A stretch of 12,284 nt of DNA from Patescibacteria group bacterium (lineage in GTDB: Bacteria > Patescibacteriota > Minisyncoccia > Phycocordibacterales > UBA12079). Shown piece after piece: positions 10,801-12,284 of this stretch. The stretch lies in the NCBI GenBank assembly GCA_018821685.1, contig JAHJLO010000092.1, positions 1 to 12,284 of the forward strand, written 5' to 3'. Position numbers and translations under genes: made by a program. Positions within the stretch are counted from its first letter, which is position 1. Each line of letters opens with the position of its first letter. The notes under the pieces were generated by a model that had not been told where the DNA came from, ran no database searches, and was given only the letters and a program-made list of their open reading frames with translations.

Positions 10801-12284
10801 TCAAGATGGAATTCAATTACTTTCATTTGCTTGGGATGACGAATTGGTTGAAGGGATAAGTCTGAGGGTCGCGAACGATGTTGGACCTCAAAAAATCTCA
10901 TTAAGAGAGGGGGTCTCAATTGGAGAAAATTATAAGAGTTATCTACCTCCTATTATGGGGTTAATTGTAGAAGGAAACGTCGGAATTGGAACAACTTCAC
11001 CTCTAGCAAAATTATCAGTAAAAGGAGCGGGAACAACAACTGGAATTAATTTCCAGACAACTAATTCAAACAACACATCGCTAATGACGGTTTTGGATAA
11101 TGGTTATGTGGGAATTGGAATAGATAGTCCTACTGAGGCATTAGACGTTAATGGAAACGTAAATGCCTTAGGCGGTCTAGGTGTTCGCCGAGGTTTTTCA
11201 ATAGGTTCAAATGAAATTTTGCAATCATCTTCGGGAGATACTTATTTAATATCACCTCTTGAAAAAAATATATATTTAAGAACGGACGGAACATCAGCAG
11301 GAGTTACTAGAATGACAATTCAAAATACAACTGGTAACATCGGAATCGGAACAACTTCACCTTTTGCAAAATTATCAGTAGTAGGAGACGGATATTTCAC
11401 AGGGGGAAAAGTAACAGCTTCAACTCTAACAGCAACTAGCTCAATGTCCGCTCCCTACTTTACAGCAACAAGTGCTACAGCAACTTCAACATTTGCTGGA
11501 GGGTTGAATGTGGCAAATGGAGGTTTGGTTTATGATTATAGTACAGGGAACGTGGGGATTGGGAATATTCCGTCTCAAAAATTAACAATAGAAAGTAGTT
11601 CGAATGCCTCAAGTCCTTTACTTATTACTGAATCAGGAGGGGGAACTTTGTTTTTAATTAGGGAATTGTCTGGCGGAGATTCTGAAATTAGAGGCTACGA
11701 CACAGACGGAAATCTTGATGTTAATTTAAGTACGAACGGAGACAGCTATTTAGATGGAGGTAATCTGGGAATCGGAACAACTTCACCTTTCGCAAAACTA
11801 GCCGTAACCAATACAGGAACAGGAAATTCATTTTTGGTGGAAGATTCAATAAGTCCAGATTCAAGCCCTTTTGTAATCACCTCTAGTGGCTCAATTGGTA
11901 TTGGAACAGCAAATCCTGATACATTACTACATATATATACGACGAGTGATACCGGTTTAAGAATTGAAAGTGTAGATGAAATTTCAAGATTAATTTTAAA
12001 AGATAATGTTGGGCAGGCTTTTATTGAAGGTAGGGGTTCAAGTATAATAATGCCATCTGGCAACGTTGGAATCGGAACAACTTCACCTTTTGCGAAATTA
12101 TCAGTAGTAGGAGACGGATATTTCACAGGGGGAACAGTAACAGCTTCAACTCTAACAGCAACTAGCTCAATGTCCGCTCCCTACTTTACAGCAACAAGTG
12201 CTACAGCAACTTCAACATTTGCTGGAGGGTTGAATGTGGCAAATGGAGGTTTGGTTTATGATTATAGTACGGGGAATGTTGGAG
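7835..12284 (+). CDS. Giant surface fibre protein with N-terminal HTH domain, one TM segment and VGIGTTSP modules; 3' end outside the window
   Basis: The frame stays open for 1,483 codons to the window edge. Order of parts: residues 12-62 resemble a MerR/excisionase-type winged helix-turn-helix (YISSKKASKLTGYTNDYVGQ, then a wing at MVGRARFV); 63-98 is a Lys/Asn-rich linker; about 99-120 is the only clear transmembrane segment (core VVTMVLMFVVAFGGY), followed by AQA-S at 128-131; 131-610 is a Ser/Asn/Lys-rich, probably helical stalk; 615-662 is a charged linker (KEEEVKKELEEEP, RERTVETRVERVVSG); 664-683 is coiled-coil-like (LADLQALNNELRAEIYRV); 710-800 is Gly/Ser/Thr-rich beta-type sequence (STITGGTITGATFSGST); from 803 on come VGIGTTSP modules. 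Only one Cys (C35) is seen. Family knowledge: such modules occur in tail-fibre-like proteins, often with a C-terminal S74 chaperone. Surface attachment, sensing or adhesion is inference. The ATG at 7835 is preferred because it includes the HTH; a later ATG at 8159 (M109) would remove it. Confidence 0.85.
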   Translation, partial: MIPAGEIFLNGKKYISSKKASKLTGYTNDYVGQLCRGNKIESQMVGRARFVEEGSLLNYAKKPKGNEKSFFNKTEDNKNLKNVFEKTADLKNKILAPQYLIFGQKVVTMVLMFVVAFGGYKFSETPFAQASFEKISSSSDIVGRALYNFAGGTSEKISETGRKIVLGSQDISGRIILGTNSILDIAENNISGAINNFAEVQNNKKVAQLEGEEEGVSETLSVATKEISFGENKSVVTESFLSLISGGVTKFAQSVFSKVNSSSSFIKSGSENKVASLQKVYTESIGYIIVGTNSSVTSVGNSVIRLTINLSENIKLGVTSATNLVLGLTNKTKNQLSNFAIINKENKNEILVQKNKEETPALSKSKLLENQKLVKGLNSSIGFVNSSVKKTVEETFSFYKNYFDLVTKTSTKFAKAEIGYLQNIKSSNKKILGSINIVKNILVDSPKFAVRSFENFVSTYEGGLEGVVALNENIKDVSRDNTKVALKIQNTNFENPTKNINNDGEIFEKSFGVFTFAKNIKKQGNEFVQNIIGGVNFLSISFAKSIDSLAMTSKNKLTGLSDLTKNKSNDFTNNLALAARETEQISKTKVETFAHDFYQTVNGLFDKSGKTTVIVKEEEVKKELEEEPVQIVREIVQPIEQTTVVNPIRERTVETRVERVVSGVTLADLQALNNELRAEIYRVADNSTVQTSNNYRAIALTNKIDNLSSVTINNSTITGGTITGATFSGSTLNLSSSLSGSSGSFSGNLSSGGNITASGNITAGGNLLTSGQLTVSGTATSTMAGDFAFNSSTLYIDSINGRVGIGTTSPEDTLAINGVAYFAPISAPSNTADRLYNVSNDLYWAGNLIGGATSANWTLSGSDAYRLTGNVGIGTTSPTHKLSVEGTSSLGNQARAGYFTATTSTATSTFAGGLTVGIDKFVVDNSTGYVGIGTTSPEYALEINGSSQNGIYIANSDYSGSYTIISPGEEIIIDKSSLSLSGDPGFYTFQDGIQLLSFAWDDELVEGISLRVANDVGPQKISLREGVSIGENYKSYLPPIMGLIVEGNVGIGTTSPLAKLSVKGAGTTTGINFQTTNSNNTSLMTVLDNGYVGIGIDSPTEALDVNGNVNALGGLGVRRGFSIGSNEILQSSSGDTYLISPLEKNIYLRTDGTSAGVTRMTIQNTTGNIGIGTTSPFAKLSVVGDGYFTGGKVTASTLTATSSMSAPYFTATSATATSTFAGGLNVANGGLVYDYSTGNVGIGNIPSQKLTIESSSNASSPLLITESGGGTLFLIRELSGGDSEIRGYDTDGNLDVNLSTNGDSYLDGGNLGIGTTSPFAKLAVTNTGTGNSFLVEDSISPDSSPFVITSSGSIGIGTANPDTLLHIYTTSDTGLRIESVDEISRLILKDNVGQAFIEGRGSSIIMPSGNVGIGTTSPFAKLSVVGDGYFTGGTVTASTLTATSSMSAPYFTATSATATSTFAGGLNVANGGLVYDYSTGNVG
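11342..11558 (+). repeat. Near-identical direct repeat, copy 1
   Basis: This 217-bp segment matches 12068-12284 with six mismatches (11368, 11409 and four close to the 3' end), including a perfect run of 135 bp (11410-11544). The offset is 726 bp, exactly 242 codons, so the frame is kept. It covers one module from IGIGTTSPFAKLSVVG to the next VGIG. Such nucleotide identity points to recent duplication or gene conversion. Confidence 0.9.
12068..12284 (+). repeat. Near-identical direct repeat, copy 2, cut by the window end
   Basis: Second copy of the segment at 11342-11558. Among the mismatches, one changes GGKVTAS to GGTVTAS and the others I checked are silent. The window stops inside this copy, so its full length and the number of further copies are unknown. 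A repeat of this size can also break or collapse short-read assemblies. Confidence 0.9.

Larger units (their letters stand above)
10241..12284 (+). repeat. Array of VGIGTTSP-type modules within the giant gene
   Basis: The motif [VIL]GIGTTSP or a close variant begins at codons 803, 871, 930, 1049, 1092, 1169, 1240, 1311, 1354 and 1411, with an eleventh cut by the window end at 1482. Spacings are 68, 59, 119, 43, 77, 71, 71, 43, 57 and 71 residues. Variants are VGIGIDSP (1092), VGIGNIPS (1240) and IGIGTANP (1354). Each motif is usually followed by a KLxVxG-like strand, and many modules also hold YFTATxxTATSTFAGGLxV. This is the pattern of modular beta-rich fibre proteins. The DNA of the motif is well conserved (GGAATCGGAACAACTTCACC in several copies). 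Confidence 0.85.

Noticed and set aside
8218..12126. Open frames on the - strand within the giant gene (8218-8418, 9091-9378, 9916-10173, 11746-12126)
   Set aside because: They are complements of repetitive Ser/Thr/Gly codons in the fibre gene, with Pro/Ile/Val-rich translations and no domain; the + frame is continuous and carries the recognisable motifs.
8159..12284. Giant protein starting at ATG 8159 (M109) with a classical signal peptide
   Set aside because: The upstream 108 codons encode a coherent HTH-like domain and linker, and the resulting signal peptide would lack a basic N-terminal region. Not fully excluded.
10241..12284. Repeats in the giant gene as a CRISPR array
   Set aside because: The repeats are in-frame coding modules with unequal spacing of 129-357 bases and degenerate sequence, not 25-40 base repeats with uniform spacers.
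7835..12284. Prophage tail-fibre gene
   Set aside because: VGIGTTSP modules fit phage fibres, but no other phage gene is near, and the N-terminal HTH plus transmembrane segment fits a cellular surface protein better.
1..12284. Alternative genetic code with UGA read as an amino acid
   Set aside because: Every gene reads through to TAA with no in-frame TGA in conserved sequence, and Trp is encoded by TGG. The standard code is sufficient.

Overview
The window looks like part of a chromosome or contig from a Patescibacteria (Candidate Phyla Radiation) bacterium, most likely of the Parcubacteria type. This is inferred from strong AT richness, short divergent housekeeping proteins, genes that mostly lack Shine-Dalgarno sequences, and a giant surface-type protein carrying VGIGTTSP modules, which I recall as common in that group. 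No taxonomic marker such as rRNA is present, so the assignment is not certain. All recognised genes lie on the + strand. All seven genes whose 3' end is visible stop with TAA, and no in-frame TGA needs recoding.

Layout. (1) 1-495: 3' part of a NYN/LabA-like nuclease gene, with a perfect hairpin over its stop codon. (2) 600-2829: enolase (eno) and a D-lactate-dehydrogenase-type 2-hydroxyacid dehydrogenase, 37 bp apart, a plausible lower-glycolysis/fermentation unit. (3) 2830-3006: a highly structured spacer with a 62-bp perfect palindrome inside a predicted three-way junction, then a second hairpin that abuts the next start codon. (4) 3007-4559: a VTT/TVP38-type membrane protein and a MYG1-family DHH-like hydrolase, 20 bp apart. 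(5) 4666-5637: obg, with a promoter placed as if for a leaderless mRNA, followed by a terminator. (6) 5758-7176: gatB, behind an extended -10 promoter, followed by a strong terminator. (7) 7177-7834: a 658-bp AT-rich spacer with tandem hairpins and a second terminator that has no gene in front of it. (8) 7835 to the window end: one uninterrupted reading frame of at least 1,483 codons that does not end inside the window.

The last gene is the most unusual. It starts with a small helix-turn-helix/excisionase-like domain, then has one transmembrane segment, a long Ser/Asn/Lys-rich stalk, a charged linker with a short coiled-coil-like segment, a Gly/Ser/Thr-rich beta-type region and at least ten VGIGTTSP-type modules like those of phage tail fibres and S74-chaperone proteins. 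Its topology suggests a cytoplasmic nucleic-acid-binding head joined to a very long exported fibre. Its 3' part holds two nearly identical 217-bp segments 726 bp apart, and the window ends inside the second.

A second theme is inverted repeats. Apart from two convincing terminators, the window holds several perfect, short-spacer inverted repeats, four of them in coding sequence (one over a stop codon), more than I would expect by chance. The housekeeping genes show ordinary core functions (glycolysis, fermentation, ribosome assembly, tRNA amidation). I see no tRNA, rRNA, CRISPR array, transposase or phage gene cluster.
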